From contig NZ_CP011789.1 in assembly GCF_001636055.1 (NCBI RefSeq), positions 372,001-436,000 on the forward strand: DNA of 64,000 bases, written 5' to 3'. Positions 38,917-48,011 of this stretch are shown here, piece by piece. The notes under the pieces were generated by a model that saw nothing but the letters and a program-made list of their open reading frames with translations, ran no database searches and had not been told where the DNA came from. Position 1 is the stretch's first letter. Each line of letters opens with the position of its first letter. The position numbers and the translations under genes were made by a program. The DNA is from Pseudomonas putida. Its GTDB lineage: Bacteria > Pseudomonadota > Gammaproteobacteria > Pseudomonadales > Pseudomonadaceae.

Positions 38917-39807
38917 TCATGGATTCCCTGCCGTGAAGTCCGGTAGTCCGCCAATCGGACGGTCGAAACGGTAGGGAATCGACTCCAGCGCCAGCCCCAC
39001 GTTGCGCTGCACCACGAAATGCAGGTGTGGCCCGCTGCTGTTGCCGGTGTTGCCAGACTTGCCCAGCATCTCACCCTGCCCCACCCGCTGACCCTCGCTC
39101 ACCACCACGGAACCCCGCATCAAGTGCAGGTACACCCCCATGGTGCCGTCTGCGTGCAGGATCCGCACGAAGTTGCCCGAAGGGTTGTTGCCACGTCCGC
39201 TCTGGCGGTTCTCCACCTTGATCACCACGCCGCCCCGAGCGGCAATGATCGGCGTGCCCTCTGGCATGGCGATGTCCATGGCATAGCGGCCCTTCGCGCC
39301 AAAATGGCTGAAGCGGCCGTTGGGCCCTTGGCTCAGCCGGAACGGACCGCCGCGCCACGGAAAGGGATAGCGGTAGGCTTGCGGGCGCTGCGCGGGGTCG
39401 CCGAGGGCGTGACGCAGCTTGGCGCGGTATTTCAGTTGGCCGCCGGAACGCGCCAGCAACACGCTCAGCACCTGTGTGGAGCGCGGCGCCAGCACCCGTC
39501 GCACGATACGCGGCGCGTTACCGTCGCGGGCGTTGCCAAGGCCTTCCAGACGCAGTTCGACTTCCACTGGGGCGAACAGATCATTGCGCGCCAGGAAACG
39601 CACGCCCCCGGCAAAGGTTTCGGGCTGCAGACGGACCTGATCGTCGAGACGCTCGACCATCGGCTCGCGCAAGGCCATTGCCCGTGCACCGGGGCTGGGC
39701 TGGTAGGAATAGGACGCCACGCCGAAGGTGTCGGTGGTGCTGTAGAGGGTCATGGCCATGCCCGGTGCCGAAGCCAAGAGCAGGGACAGCAACAGGCAGG
39801 CGCGCAT
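38917..39807 (-). CDS. M23 family peptidase
   Basis: 296 residues from ATG 39807. Signal peptide (LLLSLLLASAPGMA). C-terminal LytM/M23 domain with zinc ligands in HFGAKGRYAMDIAMPEG (HxnD) and GPHLHFVV (HxH). All metal ligands look intact, so active peptidoglycan cross-bridge cleavage is possible. The N-terminal half has no recognised domain. Convergent with the CNNM gene. Confidence 0.9.
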   Translation of the reverse strand: MRACLLLSLLLASAPGMAMTLYSTTDTFGVASYSYQPSPGARAMALREPMVERLDDQVRLQPETFAGGVRFLARNDLFAPVEVELRLEGLGNARDGNAPRIVRRVLAPRSTQVLSVLLARSGGQLKYRAKLRHALGDPAQRPQAYRYPFPWRGGPFRLSQGPNGRFSHFGAKGRYAMDIAMPEGTPIIAARGGVVIKVENRQSGRGNNPSGNFVRILHADGTMGVYLHLMRGSVVVSEGQRVGQGEMLGKSGNTGNSSGPHLHFVVQRNVGLALESIPYRFDRPIGGLPDFTAGNP

Positions 39808-39950
39808 GATGGTGGCTTTTTGACAGTTGTTATGTCTTGAGCCTAGCAACGAGTTATCCCGGGGGAATGACAGCTGGTCGGGTGACTGCTTCGGATCTGA
39901 CGCGGTAAGAGCGGCCTTTTGCCGCTCTCACCGGAGGGTGGAACAGCGGA

Positions 39951-40856
39951 TCAACCGCCCGGCGTGAAGTGCTTCTGCGCAGTACCGCGGGCGATCAATC
40001 GCGACAGGTAATCGAGCTTCTGTGCATCCTGATCGACGAACTTGAACGTCAGTTGCAGCCAGTCGCTCTCAGGCTTGGGCTCGAGCGCGGCGATGGCATG
40101 CAGGTAACCGTTCAACCGTGCGACCTCGGCGTTCTCACCCTGCTCCAGATCGAGCACCGCACCTTCGAGCACCTGCGGCAGGGCAGCACTGCGGCGCACC
40201 ACCAACAGCGCTTCCTTGAGGCTGAGGGCCTTGATCACGCAGGGCTGAGTACCGCTGGAAAGGCGCAGCTGCCCCTGACCTCGCCCGGACTGGGCTGCGG
40301 CGGCAGCGCTCTGCGGTGGCGGTGCGCTGATCAGCGGTTTGCTAGCGGCAGCCGGCGCAGGCGTTGGCGCGACCTTCACGGCTTCAGGCTTGCCGCCGGT
40401 CAGGGCACTCAGCGAATCGTTGGCAAAGGCCGAATTGACTCGCGCCGGCGCTCCCGCCACGAGGGCCTCGAGCTTGCCGATCTTGGCCAGGGACTTCTTC
40501 ACCTTGGTCAGCAACTGTTCGTTGGTGAACGGCTTGCCAACGAAGTCGGAGACGCCAGCCTGAATGGCCTGAATCACGTTTTCCTTGTCACCACGGCTGG
40601 TCACCATGATGAACTGCAGGGCTTTCATTTCTTCCTGCTGGCGACACCAGGTCAGCAGTTCGAGGCCGGACATCTCCGGCATCTCCCAGTCGCACAGGAC
40701 CAGGTCGAAACGTTCCTTGCTCAGCATGGCCATGGCCTTGCGGCCATTGACCGCGTCTTCGATGACCATGCCCGGGAAGGCATTTCGCAGGCACTTCCTC
40801 ACCAGGTCGCGGATGAACGGCGCATCGTCCACGACCAGCACATTGACTTTACTCAT
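39951..40856 (-). CDS. Response regulator with C-terminal PilZ-like domain
   Basis: 301 residues from ATG 40856. N-terminal CheY-like receiver (about 3-125): acidic DD pair, phospho-acceptor in LVLCDWEMPEMSG, Lys in VGKPFT. An Ala/Pro-rich linker (about 165-205), and a C-terminal region (about 210-300) that resembles PilZ (LNGYLHAIAALEPKPESDWL). Possibly a c-di-GMP-linked output; the PilZ call is by pattern. No partner kinase is adjacent. Confidence 0.8.
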   Translation of the reverse strand: MSKVNVLVVDDAPFIRDLVRKCLRNAFPGMVIEDAVNGRKAMAMLSKERFDLVLCDWEMPEMSGLELLTWCRQQEEMKALQFIMVTSRGDKENVIQAIQAGVSDFVGKPFTNEQLLTKVKKSLAKIGKLEALVAGAPARVNSAFANDSLSALTGGKPEAVKVAPTPAPAAASKPLISAPPPQSAAAAAQSGRGQGQLRLSSGTQPCVIKALSLKEALLVVRRSAALPQVLEGAVLDLEQGENAEVARLNGYLHAIAALEPKPESDWLQLTFKFVDQDAQKLDYLSRLIARGTAQKHFTPGG

Positions 40857-40970
40857 CGATACTCCTCTTGAATCCCGACTAGCATACCGCCGACTGATGG
40901 CAATTTGCCAAACCACTGGTCACGCCGGGACGTTTCAAGACTGTTCGCGGGTGCCTGCTGTATCTGCCAC

Positions 40971-41001
40971 AAACGAAAACGCCCGGACGAGGCCGGGCGT
41001 T
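40971..41001 (-). terminator. Intrinsic terminator of the pst-phoU operon
   Basis: AACGCCCGG-ACGAGG-CCGGGCGTT, with TTTTCGTTT downstream on the minus strand, just after the phoU stop. Confidence 0.85.
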
Positions 41002-41018
41002 GATGCTCGGGAGCAATA

Positions 41019-41789
41019 TTACTTATCGTCCGATTCGCCCGGAACATTAGCCTTTTCGGCAGCGCCGGAAGTGTCGCCCTCGACCTCGGCCTTCATGCGC
41101 TTGAGGCCCATGTGGCGTACATCGGTGCCACGCACCAGGTAGATCACCAGCTCCGAGATATTGCGGGCGTGGTCGCCGATACGCTCCAGCGAGCGCAGGG
41201 CCCAGATGACGCTCAACACCCGCGAGATCGAACGGGGGTCTTCCATCATGTAGGTGACTAGCTCGCGCAGCGCGGTCTTGTATTCGCGGTCGATGGTCTT
41301 GTCGTACTGGGCCACCGACAGTGCCAGCTCGGCGTCGAAACGGGCGAAGGCGTCCAGTGCATCGCGAACCATGTTGCGCACCTGGTCGCCGATATGACGC
41401 ACTTCGACGTAGCCACGGGGCGACTCGCCTTCCTCGCACAGTTGAATGGCGCGGCGGGCGATCTTGGTCGACTCGTCACCGATGCGCTCCAGGTCGATCA
41501 CCGACTTGGAGATGCTGATGATCAGACGCAGGTCGGACGCCGCAGGCTGGCGACGGGCGAGGATGCGTACGCATTCCTCGTCGATGTTGCGCTCCATCTG
41601 GTTGATCTGTTCATCGACCTCACGCACCTGCTGGGCCAGGCCCGAATCGGCTTCGATCAGCGCAGTCACGGCATCGTTGACCTGCTTCTCGACCAGGCCC
41701 CCCATCGCCAGCAGGTGGCTGCGCACTTCCTCGAGCTCGGCGTTGAACTGCTGGGAGATGTGATGGGTAAGGCTTTCTTTGTTGATCAT
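41019..41789 (-). CDS. phoU: Phosphate transport regulator PhoU
   Basis: 256 residues with two PhoU repeats (three-helix bundles; LERIGDESTKIARRA and LERIGDHARNISELV mark each). It links the Pst transporter to PhoR. Last gene of pstSCAB-phoU. Acidic C-terminal tail (residues about 235-256). Confidence 0.97.
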   Translation of the reverse strand: MINKESLTHHISQQFNAELEEVRSHLLAMGGLVEKQVNDAVTALIEADSGLAQQVREVDEQINQMERNIDEECVRILARRQPAASDLRLIISISKSVIDLERIGDESTKIARRAIQLCEEGESPRGYVEVRHIGDQVRNMVRDALDAFARFDAELALSVAQYDKTIDREYKTALRELVTYMMEDPRSISRVLSVIWALRSLERIGDHARNISELVIYLVRGTDVRHMGLKRMKAEVEGDTSGAAEKANVPGESDDK

Positions 41790-41810
41790 CGTTCTCTAGT
41801 CCCTGAATCC

Positions 41811-41840
41811 TGTAGGAGCGGGCTTGTCGGGGCGCCGAAT
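41811..41840. repeat. Partial REP element between phoU and pstB
   Basis: GTAGGAGCGGGCTTGTCGGGG, half of the usual palindrome, within the operon spacer. Confidence 0.5.
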
Positions 41841-41850
41841 CGCCGCGCTG

Positions 41851-42684
41851 CTAGCCGTAACGCCCGGTAATGTAGTCTTCGGTCTGCTTCTTCGCCGGAT
41901 TGGTGAAGAGCGTGTCGGTATCACCGAATTCGATCAGCTTGCCCATGTACATGAAGGCGGTGTAGTCGGAGACGCGCGCCGCCTGCTGCATGTTGTGGGT
42001 CACGATGACGATGGTGTACTTGGACTTCAGCTCGTAGATCAGCTCTTCGACCTTCAGCGTGGAAATCGGGTCCAGTGCCGAGCAAGGCTCGTCGAGCAGC
42101 AGGACCTCGGGCTCCACGGCGATGGTACGGGCGATCACCAGACGCTGCTGCTGACCACCGGACAGCCCCAGCGCCGAGTCGTGCAGGCGGTCCTTGACCT
42201 CATCCCACAGCGCTGCGCCCTTGAGCGCCCACTCGACCGCTTCGTCGAGCACGCGCTTCTTGTTGATACCCTGGATACGCAGGCCGTAGACCACGTTCTC
42301 GTAGATGGTCTTGGGGAACGGGTTGGGCTTCTGGAACACCATGCCCACCCGGCGACGCAACTCGGCCACATCTTCGCCCTTGCGGTAGATGTTGTTGCCG
42401 TACAGGTTGATGGCGCCTTCCACGCGGCAACCATCGACCAGGTCGTTCATGCGGTTGAAGGTGCGCAGCAGCGTGGACTTGCCGCAGCCGGACGGGCCAA
42501 TGAAGGCGGTCACGCGCTGTTTGGGGATGTTCATCTGTACATCGAACAGCGCCTGCTTGTCGCCGTAGAACAGCGACAGGCCCGGGACTTCGATGGCCAC
42601 GGTCTCTTCGGCCAGGCGCAGGCTCTGCTTGTCGCGGCCCAGGGCCGACATGTCGATGCCGTGGGAGTGGGATTCTTGCTGCAT
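41851..42684 (-). CDS. pstB: Phosphate ABC transporter ATPase PstB
   Basis: 277 residues from ATG 42684 (GGAG 7 nt upstream; a longer ATG at 42696 is less likely). Walker [15 protein letters not shown] signature LSGGQQQRL, Walker [14 protein letters not shown]. Powers phosphate import through PstCA. Confidence 0.97.
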   Translation of the reverse strand: MQQESHSHGIDMSALGRDKQSLRLAEETVAIEVPGLSLFYGDKQALFDVQMNIPKQRVTAFIGPSGCGKSTLLRTFNRMNDLVDGCRVEGAINLYGNNIYRKGEDVAELRRRVGMVFQKPNPFPKTIYENVVYGLRIQGINKKRVLDEAVEWALKGAALWDEVKDRLHDSALGLSGGQQQRLVIARTIAVEPEVLLLDEPCSALDPISTLKVEELIYELKSKYTIVIVTHNMQQAARVSDYTAFMYMGKLIEFGDTDTLFTNPAKKQTEDYITGRYG

Positions 42685-42756
42685 GGTCAACTCCATACGC
42701 TATCAATTCGTTTCGAAGGGCCGCCCATACCGTGGGCGGCTCACTTGCAATCAGGA

Positions 42757-44427
42757 TCAGCTGTCGAGCGCCTTGTACTTCTCGCGCAGGTGGTTACGGA
42801 TCCACACCGCCGAGAGGTTGAGGGTCGCGATCACCAGTACCAGCAGCAGCGCCGTGGCGTAGACCAGCGGTCGCGCGGCCTCGACGTTGGGGCTCTGGAA
42901 GCCGACGTCGTAGATGTGGAAGCCCAGGTGCATGATCTTCTGGTCGAGGTGCAGGTAAGGGTAGTTGCCGTCCACCGGCAGCGATGGCGCCAGTTTCACT
43001 ACACCCACCAGCATCAGCGGCGCCACCTCGCCTGCGGCGCGCGCCACGGCGAGAATCATGCCGGTCATCATCGCCGGGCTGGCCATCGGCAGTACGATTT
43101 TCCACAGCGTCTCGGCCTTGGTCGCACCCAGGGCCAACGAGCCCTCGCGCACGGTACGCGGAATCCGCGCCAGGCCTTCTTCAGTGGCGACGATCACCAC
43201 AGGAACCGCCAGCAGCGCCAGGGTCAGCGAGGCCCACAACAAGCCTGGCGTGCCCAGCGTAGGTGCCGGTAGCGATTCGGGGAAGAACAGCCGGTCGATC
43301 GAGCCACCCAGCACGTACACGAAGAAGCCCAGGCCGAATACGCCATAGACGATCGCCGGCACGCCGGCCAGGTTGTTCACCGCGATGCGGATCAGCCGCG
43401 TAACCGGGCCTTGCCTGGCGTATTCGCGCAGGTAGACCGCCGCCAGCACGCCAAAGGGGGTGACGATCACGGCCATGATCAGGGTCATCATCACCGTGCC
43501 GAAGATGGCCGGGAAGATCCCGCCTTCAGTGTTGGCTTCACGCGGGTCGTCGCTGAGGAACTCCCAGACCTTGCTGAAGTAGGCGCCCATCTTGGTCATC
43601 GCCGACATGCCGTTCGGCTGGATGGCATGCACCACCTTGCTCAGGTTGATCTCCACCTGGCGGCCGTTGGCGTCGCGGGCCACCAGGCTGTCGCGGGCGA
43701 AGGCCTGGTGCAGGCCGGTCAGACGCTCCTCGATGGTCTTGTAGCGGCTGTTCAGCTCTGCGCGTTCAGACTCGATATCGGCCTGGGCGGCCGCATCCAG
43801 CTTGCCCTGCAGTTCCAGCTTGCGGCTGTGCAGGCGCAGGCGTTCGAGGCCGTGGTTGATGGAGCCGATGTCTTTCTTCTCGAGCGACACCAGTTGGTCG
43901 TTCAGGTCGCTGGCGCGCTTGAGGCGGCTCTGCAGTTCGTTCCAGGCGCTCGGGCCTTCGGCGACCACACGGCCTTCTTCCTTGACGCTGACCAGGTAAC
44001 CATAGAAGTTGCCCCACTCGCGGCGCTCCAAGGCAATCAGGTCGGCAGGCTTGCTCTGGTCCACCAGCCATTCGCCCACCAGCCAGGTGAAGTCGCTGCC
44101 GTTGAGGTCGCGGTTTCCGACCTTGACCAGCTCGCGGGTCATGAACTCCGGCCCCTGGTCAGGTACCGGCAGGCCAGCGCTCTTGAGGCGCTCGCGCGGG
44201 ACTTCTTCCTTCTGCACCACTTCGCCGACGATCACATGATCGGCCTGGCCGGGCACCTTGTAGGTGGCCTGGACCAGGTCGGCCGGCCAGAAGTGGCCCA
44301 GGCCGCGCACAGCGATCACGGCGAGCAGGCCGACGGTCATGATCACCGCCATGGCGACCGCGCCACCGCTGATCCACACGCCCGGCGCACCGCTCTTGAA
44401 CCAGCCTTTGAGGGAATCCTTTTTCAC
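42757..44427 (-). CDS. pstA: Phosphate ABC transporter permease PstA
   Basis: 556 residues, nearly twice the E. coli protein. One N-terminal helix (about 18-42) is followed by a long soluble, partly coiled-coil region (about 50-290), then the BPD permease domain (about 320-540; RIPRTVREGSLALGATKAET is the EAA loop). The enlarged periplasmic part is typical of pseudomonads. Overlap-free operon spacing of 17 bp to pstC. Confidence 0.94.
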   Translation of the reverse strand: MKKDSLKGWFKSGAPGVWISGGAVAMAVIMTVGLLAVIAVRGLGHFWPADLVQATYKVPGQADHVIVGEVVQKEEVPRERLKSAGLPVPDQGPEFMTRELVKVGNRDLNGSDFTWLVGEWLVDQSKPADLIALERREWGNFYGYLVSVKEEGRVVAEGPSAWNELQSRLKRASDLNDQLVSLEKKDIGSINHGLERLRLHSRKLELQGKLDAAAQADIESERAELNSRYKTIEERLTGLHQAFARDSLVARDANGRQVEINLSKVVHAIQPNGMSAMTKMGAYFSKVWEFLSDDPREANTEGGIFPAIFGTVMMTLIMAVIVTPFGVLAAVYLREYARQGPVTRLIRIAVNNLAGVPAIVYGVFGLGFFVYVLGGSIDRLFFPESLPAPTLGTPGLLWASLTLALLAVPVVIVATEEGLARIPRTVREGSLALGATKAETLWKIVLPMASPAMMTGMILAVARAAGEVAPLMLVGVVKLAPSLPVDGNYPYLHLDQKIMHLGFHIYDVGFQSPNVEAARPLVYATALLLVLVIATLNLSAVWIRNHLREKYKALDS

Positions 44428-44444
44428 GGATCTCTACCTTTCTA

Positions 44445-46733
44445 TCAAAGCGACGAGTATTTCTTGCGCAGACGCTGGCGAATCAGCTCGGCCAAGGTGT
44501 TCATGATGAAGGTGAACATCAGCAGCACGAGGGCGGCGAGGAACAGCACACGATAGTGGCTGCCGCCGACTTCCGACTCGGGCATCTCCACGGCCACGTT
44601 GGCGGCCAGGGTGCGCATGCCCTCGAACAGGTTCAGTTCCATCACCGGGGTGTTGCCGGTGGCCATGAGCACGATCATGGTCTCGCCCACCGCCCGGCCC
44701 ATGCCGATCATCAGCGCCGAGAAGATGCCCGGGCTTGCGGTGAGGATGACCACGCGGGTCAGGGTCTGCCAAGGCGTCGCGCCCAGCGCCAGCGAGCCGA
44801 GGGTGAGGCTGCGCGGCACACTGAACACGGCGTCTTCGGCGATCGAGTAGATGTTCGGAATCACTGCGAAGCCCATGGCGATACCGACCACCAGGGCGTT
44901 GCGCTGGTCGTAGGTAATGCCCATGTCGTGGCTGATCCACAGGCGCATGTCGCCGCCGAAGAACCAGCTCTCCAGGAACGGGCTCATGGACAGCGCGAAC
45001 CAGCCGATCGCCAGGATCACCGGGATCAGGATCGCCGCCTCCCAGCCATCCGGGACGCGCTGACGGATCGACTCTGGCAGGCGGCTCCAGGAGAAGCCCG
45101 CCACCAGGATGCCGATCGGCAGGATCAGCAACAGGCTGAACACGCCCGGCAGGTGGCCTTCGAGATACGGCGCCAGGAACAGGCCGGCGAAGAAGCCGAG
45201 GATCACCGTCGGCATCGCTTCCATCAGCTCGATCACCGGCTTGACCTTGCGACGCATGCCAGGGGCCATGAAATAGGCGGTGTAGATGGCCGCGGCAATG
45301 GCCAGGGGTGCCGCCAGGATCATCGCGTAGAACGCGGCCTTGAGCGTACCGAAGGTCAGCGGCGACAGGCTCAGCTTGGGTTCGAAATCGGTGTTGGAGG
45401 CGGTCGACTGCCAGACGTACTTCGGCTCGTCGTAGTTCTCGTACCAGACCTTGCCCCACAGCGCGCTGAAGGACACTTCAGGGTGCGGGTTGCGCAGACT
45501 CAGTGGCAGCAGCTTGCTGCCTTCTTCGATCATGATGCGGTTGGCGCGTGGCGACAGGGCCAGCACACCGGCGCCATCGGCGACCGGCTCGACCAGCAGG
45601 GTACGGTGCGCGGTGCTGTGGAACACACCAAGCTTGCCGTCGTTGTCCAGGGCGATGAAGCCCTTGCGCCGCTCCTCGGCGTCGATCTGGGCGATCGGTG
45701 CCTTGCCCAACTGGAAGCTGCGGATCAGCTTGAAGCGCGACTCGCCATCCGGGTCGCGGGCCATGAACCACTGGCTCAGGCCACCCTTGGAGTCACCGAA
45801 GATCAGCGAGATACCACCGACCAGCTGGCCACTGGCAGTGATTTCGGCGTTGCCATCTTCGAGCAGCTTGTAGCGACCGTTGAGGCTCTTGTCCCGCAGG
45901 CTGAAGACATCGGCGGTGGCGCGACCGTTGACCACGTACAACCACTGCTGGCGCGGGTCGATGAAGATGTTCTTCACTGTTTCGGTCATCTGCGGCAGCG
46001 CGATGCGGTTCTGTTCGGTGGTGGTCTCGCCGGTCATCATGTTTTCGGTGCGCGACAGCTCGATCACCTGCAGTTGCGCGCCGGTGGAGCCGGCCAGCAG
46101 CAGGGTGTCGCCATTGAGGTTGACGCTCACGTGCTCCAGCGCACGACCCTGTTCGTCGAGGGCGAAAGGATCCTGACCATAGGGGTAGTCGATACCCGCA
46201 TTGATGGTCTTCTTGTTGTCCGGATAGGTGATCTTGTAGGTGTGGTGGAACACCAGCGCCTGGCCATTGGACAACCCCAGCACCACCAGCGGACTGCCCG
46301 GCTGGTCGGTACCGATCGAACTGACCGTGGTGCCCGCCGGCAGCGGCAGGTCGACGCGCTTGATCTCGGCACCGGTCTTGGTATCGAAGAACAGTGCCTG
46401 GCCCTTGTCGGAAACACGCATGCCCACGAGGTTCTGCTCCTCGAGGGCGATCATCAGCGGCTTGCCGGCATCCTGCTGCAACCAGGTCGGCTCCAGGGCT
46501 TTCTTGCTGGTCAGCTCGGCGCCCTGGAACAGCGGCAGCACCACGTAGGCCAGATAGAAGAAGATCAAGGTAATGGCTGCCAATACGGCAAGCCCGCCCA
46601 CCAGGACATACCAGCGGGTCAGGCGGTCCTTCAACGCGCGCATGCGGCGCTTGCGTTGCAGCTCGGGCGTATTGAAATCAATGCGCACGGGAGGGGAATT
46701 TGGGGTCATTGTGGAATTGGCCAGATCATTCAT
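44445..46733 (-). CDS. pstC: Phosphate ABC transporter permease PstC
   Basis: 762 residues from ATG 46733, over twice the E. coli length. A helix at about 40-70 is followed by a beta-rich region (about 75-450) with propeller-like repeats (RVSDKGQALFFDTKTG, RATADVFSLRDKSLNGRYK), then a BPD permease domain (about 480-760, EAA loop region SLTLGSLALGATPWQTL). The added region probably lies in the periplasm. Confidence 0.93.
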   Translation of the reverse strand: MNDLANSTMTPNSPPVRIDFNTPELQRKRRMRALKDRLTRWYVLVGGLAVLAAITLIFFYLAYVVLPLFQGAELTSKKALEPTWLQQDAGKPLMIALEEQNLVGMRVSDKGQALFFDTKTGAEIKRVDLPLPAGTTVSSIGTDQPGSPLVVLGLSNGQALVFHHTYKITYPDNKKTINAGIDYPYGQDPFALDEQGRALEHVSVNLNGDTLLLAGSTGAQLQVIELSRTENMMTGETTTEQNRIALPQMTETVKNIFIDPRQQWLYVVNGRATADVFSLRDKSLNGRYKLLEDGNAEITASGQLVGGISLIFGDSKGGLSQWFMARDPDGESRFKLIRSFQLGKAPIAQIDAEERRKGFIALDNDGKLGVFHSTAHRTLLVEPVADGAGVLALSPRANRIMIEEGSKLLPLSLRNPHPEVSFSALWGKVWYENYDEPKYVWQSTASNTDFEPKLSLSPLTFGTLKAAFYAMILAAPLAIAAAIYTAYFMAPGMRRKVKPVIELMEAMPTVILGFFAGLFLAPYLEGHLPGVFSLLLILPIGILVAGFSWSRLPESIRQRVPDGWEAAILIPVILAIGWFALSMSPFLESWFFGGDMRLWISHDMGITYDQRNALVVGIAMGFAVIPNIYSIAEDAVFSVPRSLTLGSLALGATPWQTLTRVVILTASPGIFSALMIGMGRAVGETMIVLMATGNTPVMELNLFEGMRTLAANVAVEMPESEVGGSHYRVLFLAALVLLMFTFIMNTLAELIRQRLRKKYSSL

Positions 46734-46833
46734 GCGCACACCCTAGCGGTCCCGTATGACAGAAACATGACAGTGTAGTGACGCAAAAAAGCCCGCCGCT
46801 CAGGAGACCTGGCTTCGGACTGGGGAAAGTCAT

Positions 46834-46865
46834 GGAAGGGGCCGACCCACTGGCCCACCCCTTCC
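46834..46865 (-). promoter_or_regulatory. Hairpin between pstS and pstC
   Basis: GGAAGGGG pairs with CCCCTTCC (8 bp) in the 144-bp spacer just after pstS. No T-run. It may cap the pstS mRNA 3' end and let pstS be expressed above pstCAB. Confidence 0.4.
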
Positions 46866-46877
46866 GGGCAACACGTC

Positions 46878-47858
46878 TTACTTGTGGGACAGACCCAGGT
46901 CACCCAGGGTCTTCTCGACCACTTTGGCCGGCAGCGGGATGTAGCCATCCTTCACCACGACCTGCTGGCCTGCCTGCGACAGGACCAGCTTCACGAACTC
47001 GGCTTCCAGCGGTGCCAGAGGCTTGTTCGGTGCCTTGTTGACGTACACGTACAGGAAGCGCGACAGCGGGTAGGTACCGTTCAGGGCGTTGGCTTCGTTA
47101 TCTTCGATGAACTCGCCGCCTTCCTTCTTGGCCAGGGCTACGGTCTTGACGCTGGCGGTCTTGTAACCGATACCCGAGTAGCCGATGCCGTTCAGCGAGG
47201 AGCTGATCGACTGCACGACCGAAGCCGAGCCAGGTTGTTCGTTGACGTTAGGCTTGAAGTCGCCTTTGCACAGGGCTTCTTCCTTGAAGTAGCCGTAGGT
47301 GCCCGATACCGAGTTGCGGCCGAACAGCTGGATTGGCTTGTTGGCCAGGTCGCCGGTCACACCGACGTCACCCCAGGTCTTGATCTCGGCCTTGCCACCG
47401 CACAGGCGGGTGGAGGAGAAGATCGCGTCGACCTGAGCCATGGTCAGGCCCTTGATCGGGTTGTCCTTGTGCACGAACACGGCCAGGGCGTCGACAGCGA
47501 CCGGGATGGCGGTCGGCTTGTAGCCGTACTTCTGCTCGAAGGCCTGCAGCTCCACGTCCTTCATCTTGCGGCTCATCGGGCCCAGGTTGGCGGTGCCTTC
47601 GGTCAGCGCGGGTGGCGCGGTGGACGAGCCGGCAGCCTGGATCTGGATGTTTACGTTCGGATATTCCTTCTTGTAGGCCTCGGCCCACAGAGTCATCAGG
47701 TTCGCGAGGGTGTCGGAACCGACGCTGGAGAGGTTGCCCGATACGCCAGTGGTCTTGGTGTAGGTCGGGATAGCAGGGTCGACAGCGGCGACCGCGTTGG
47801 CGGCAGCGACGCCAGCGGCGGCAAAGGTCAGGGCCGCCATCAAACGCTTCAGTTTCAT
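46878..47858 (-). CDS. pstS: Phosphate-binding protein PstS
   Basis: 326 residues, signal peptide ([20 protein letters not shown]). Periplasmic binding domain with [39 protein letters not shown], and [18 protein letters not shown] in the family position. First gene of the operon, behind a Pho box. Confidence 0.97.
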   Translation of the reverse strand: MKLKRLMAALTFAAAGVAAANAVAAVDPAIPTYTKTTGVSGNLSSVGSDTLANLMTLWAEAYKKEYPNVNIQIQAAGSSTAPPALTEGTANLGPMSRKMKDVELQAFEQKYGYKPTAIPVAVDALAVFVHKDNPIKGLTMAQVDAIFSSTRLCGGKAEIKTWGDVGVTGDLANKPIQLFGRNSVSGTYGYFKEEALCKGDFKPNVNEQPGSASVVQSISSSLNGIGYSGIGYKTASVKTVALAKKEGGEFIEDNEANALNGTYPLSRFLYVYVNKAPNKPLAPLEAEFVKLVLSQAGQQVVVKDGYIPLPAKVVEKTLGDLGLSHK

Positions 47859-47933
47859 GCCTTGCTCCTAGCAGGAATATTGGGTGTGTTGGATGGAACG
47901 GGGCCCAGTATCGGCAGGCCGCATGAACACGAT

Positions 47934-47951
47934 ATGACCTAATTGTGACAA
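47934..47951 (-). promoter_or_regulatory. pstS: Pho box of pstS
   Basis: On the minus strand TTGTCAC-AATT-AGGTCAT, two 7-bp units with a 4-nt spacer, 76 bp before the pstS start. Confidence 0.75.
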
Positions 47952-47957
47952 ATGGAT

Positions 47958-47991
47958 GAAAGGCCATCATCGCTGCCGAGGATGGCCTTTC
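47958..47991 (-). terminator. Hairpin downstream of the MFS gene
   Basis: GAAAGGCCATC paired with GATGGCCTTTC (11 bp), 21 bp past the MFS stop; the tail ATCCATTTGTC is only moderately T-rich. It insulates the pstS Pho box. Confidence 0.6.
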
Positions 47992-48011
47992 GGGTGCCGC
48001 AGGAACCCGAC

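Noticed and set aside
44556..46778. 740-codon frame on the plus strand over pstC
   Set aside because: Shadow frame of a recognised permease gene; His/Gln/Arg-rich with no family similarity.
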